From contig CAMBHQ010000009.1 in the NCBI GenBank assembly GCA_945867245.1, forward strand, positions 1-15,284: a DNA stretch of 15,284 nucleotides, in the 5' to 3' direction. The DNA is from an uncultured Porphyromonas sp. Its GTDB lineage: Bacteria > Bacteroidota > Bacteroidia > Bacteroidales > Porphyromonadaceae. This document shows positions 13,968 to 15,284 of this stretch, one piece after another. The translations under genes were made by a program, and so were the position numbers. Under the pieces are notes generated by a model that saw only the letters and a list, made by a program, of their open reading frames with translations, was not told the DNA's origin and ran no database searches. Position 1 is the stretch's first letter. Each line of letters opens with the position of its first letter.

Positions 13968-15284
13968 TTACTCAGTAGCGAGGAGCTCTTCCTCGGCTGC
14001 TGCGTGTGCACGCTCGTATTCCTCCTTGGGCATTACGACAATCTTCTTGTAATCACGTAGACCAGTACCCGCAGGGATGAGGTGTCCGCAGATTACATTC
14101 TCCTTGAGACCCTCTAGGGTATCTGTCTTACCGTTGATAGCGGCGTCGTTGAGCACCTTGGTCGTCTCCTGGAAGGAAGCCGCACTCATGAAGCTCTTCG
14201 TCTGCAGCGAAGCACGGGTAATACCCTGTAGTATCTGCTTGGCGGTCGCAGGCTTGGCATCACGCACCTCCACAGGACGGAGGTCACGACGCTTGAGCTG
14301 GCTGTTCTCGTCGCGCAGACGGCGTAGGGTAACGATCTGGCCAGGCTTTAGTGTCTCGCTGTCGCCAGCGTCTACTACTACCTTCTTGCCCCAGATACGG
14401 TCGTTCTCCTCCATCACCTCTAGCTTGTCTACGATCTGCTGCTCTAGGAAGAGGGTTTCGCCTGGATCGACAATCTCTACCTTGCGCATCATCTGACGAA
14501 CAATCACCTCGAAGTGCTTGTCGTTGATCTTCACACCCTGTAGGCGATATACGTCTTGTACCTCGTTTACGATGTACTCCTGTACAGCCGTTGGGCCCTT
14601 GATCTCGAGGATGTCTGTAGGCGTGATAGAGCCATCAGAGAGTGGCGTACCACTGCGCACGAAGTCGCCCTCCTGTACCAGTAGCTGCTTAGACATAGGT
14701 ACTAGGTACTTCTTCTCTGCACCAATCTTAGGCTTGATGATTAGCTCGCGGTTACCACGCTTGAGCTTACCGAAGATAACCTCACCATCGACCTCAGCCA
14801 CCACGGCAGGGTTAGATGGGTTGCGTGCCTCGAATAGCTCGGTAACACGTGGTAGACCACCCGTGATATCGCCCGCCTTGCTGGCAGAGCGTGGTATCTT
14901 AACGAGTACATCACCGACCTTAACCTCTTCGCCAGCCTCCTTGACTACGTGCGCTCCGAGTGGGAGGTTGTAGCTCTTGATTGGGTTGCCCGCCTTGTCT
15001 AGGATCTGAATGCCAGGGGCGAGGTTGCGGTCCTTGCTCTCGATGATAATCTTCTCACGCAGACCCGAGGCTTCGTCGGCCTCGATACGGTAAGTTACGC
15101 CCTCCACGAGGTGCTCAAACGATGCCTTACCAGCCACTTCGGATACGATAACAGCGTTGAAGGGGTCGAAGGTAAAGATCTGGTCGCCCTTAGCCACAGT
15201 ATCGCCTTCGTTGTAGTATAGGTGTTCACAATAAGGTACCGCCACCGTAACGAGAGCAATCTGCGTATTGGGGTCTATAATGCG
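13968..15284 (-). CDS. rpoC: RNA polymerase beta' subunit, C-terminal part (5' end outside window)
   Basis: C-terminal 438 residues of the beta' subunit of RNA polymerase; the frame runs unbroken to the window edge ([20 protein letters not shown]). Seen: sandwich-barrel hybrid segments ([19 protein letters not shown]), the TELFEARNP block, [31 protein letters not shown], and the C-terminal [19 protein letters not shown] and GLRDYKKIV motifs. These are very conserved near the beta' C-terminus. It ends at TAA 13968 and is followed by a strong terminator. The reading frame has no anomalies. The partial start at 15245 (GTG) is only an internal codon. Confidence 0.98.
   Translation of the reverse strand, partial: RIIDPNTQIALVTVAVPYCEHLYYNEGDTVAKGDQIFTFDPFNAVIVSEVAGKASFEHLVEGVTYRIEADEASGLREKIIIESKDRNLAPGIQILDKAGNPIKSYNLPLGAHVVKEAGEEVKVGDVLVKIPRSASKAGDITGGLPRVTELFEARNPSNPAVVAEVDGEVIFGKLKRGNRELIIKPKIGAEKKYLVPMSKQLLVQEGDFVRSGTPLSDGSITPTDILEIKGPTAVQEYIVNEVQDVYRLQGVKINDKHFEVIVRQMMRKVEIVDPGETLFLEQQIVDKLEVMEENDRIWGKKVVVDAGDSETLKPGQIVTLRRLRDENSQLKRRDLRPVEVRDAKPATAKQILQGITRASLQTKSFMSAASFQETTKVLNDAAINGKTDTLEGLKENVICGHLIPAGTGLRDYKKIVVMPKEEYERAHAAAEEELLATE

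Noticed and set aside
14077..14973. Two plus-strand open frames opposite rpoC
   Set aside because: Antisense shadows of a highly conserved gene, with no independent features.

Overview
The window looks like chromosome of a Bacteroidota species, most likely Porphyromonas or a close relative (inference). The evidence is a SusC/SusD-type outer-membrane pair, a MurF-Alr fusion typical of the phylum, promoters of the TTTG/TAnnTTTG type, and starts without clear Shine-Dalgarno sequences. CTAG is unusually frequent in the GC-rich core genes.

Layout. Position 1-604 (minus) is the N-terminal part of a cobyrinate a,c-diamide synthase. It follows rpsO (ribosomal protein S15, minus, 753-1022) with a hairpin terminator between them. 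A small outer-membrane beta-barrel protein (minus, 1209-1913) is divergent from a susC-susD operon (plus, 2520-6632). The roughly 600 bp between them holds five 23-bp tandem repeat units, a 16-bp palindrome and both predicted promoters. A large carboxypeptidase-regulatory/beta-barrel outer-membrane protein (minus, 6881-9172) lies between two copies of the susD 3' end. These share 103 identical bases (6499-6601 and 9337-9439); the second copy is a relic just before the murF-alr fusion (plus, 9586-12018).

The most unusual part is 12270-13900, visibly richer in A+T. A short gene at 12386-12517 encodes a 43-residue peptide with a double-glycine leader. It has its own promoter and intrinsic terminator. 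It is followed by an exported carboxypeptidase-regulatory-domain protein, frameshifted at an A7 tract, and then by a remnant of a C39 peptidase that keeps the His and Asp motifs but has lost the Cys half. This looks like a decayed or phase-variable double-glycine peptide export (bacteriocin or signal peptide) locus inserted between housekeeping genes. The C-terminal part of rpoC (minus, 13968-15284) closes the window, with a strong terminator facing the remnant.

Together: housekeeping genes (rpsO, murF-alr, rpoC) form a stable frame. Three accessory blocks sit between them: the SusCD nutrient-uptake pair, the barrel gene captured between susD repeats, and the peptide locus. I saw no rRNA, tRNA, CRISPR array or intact insertion sequence.
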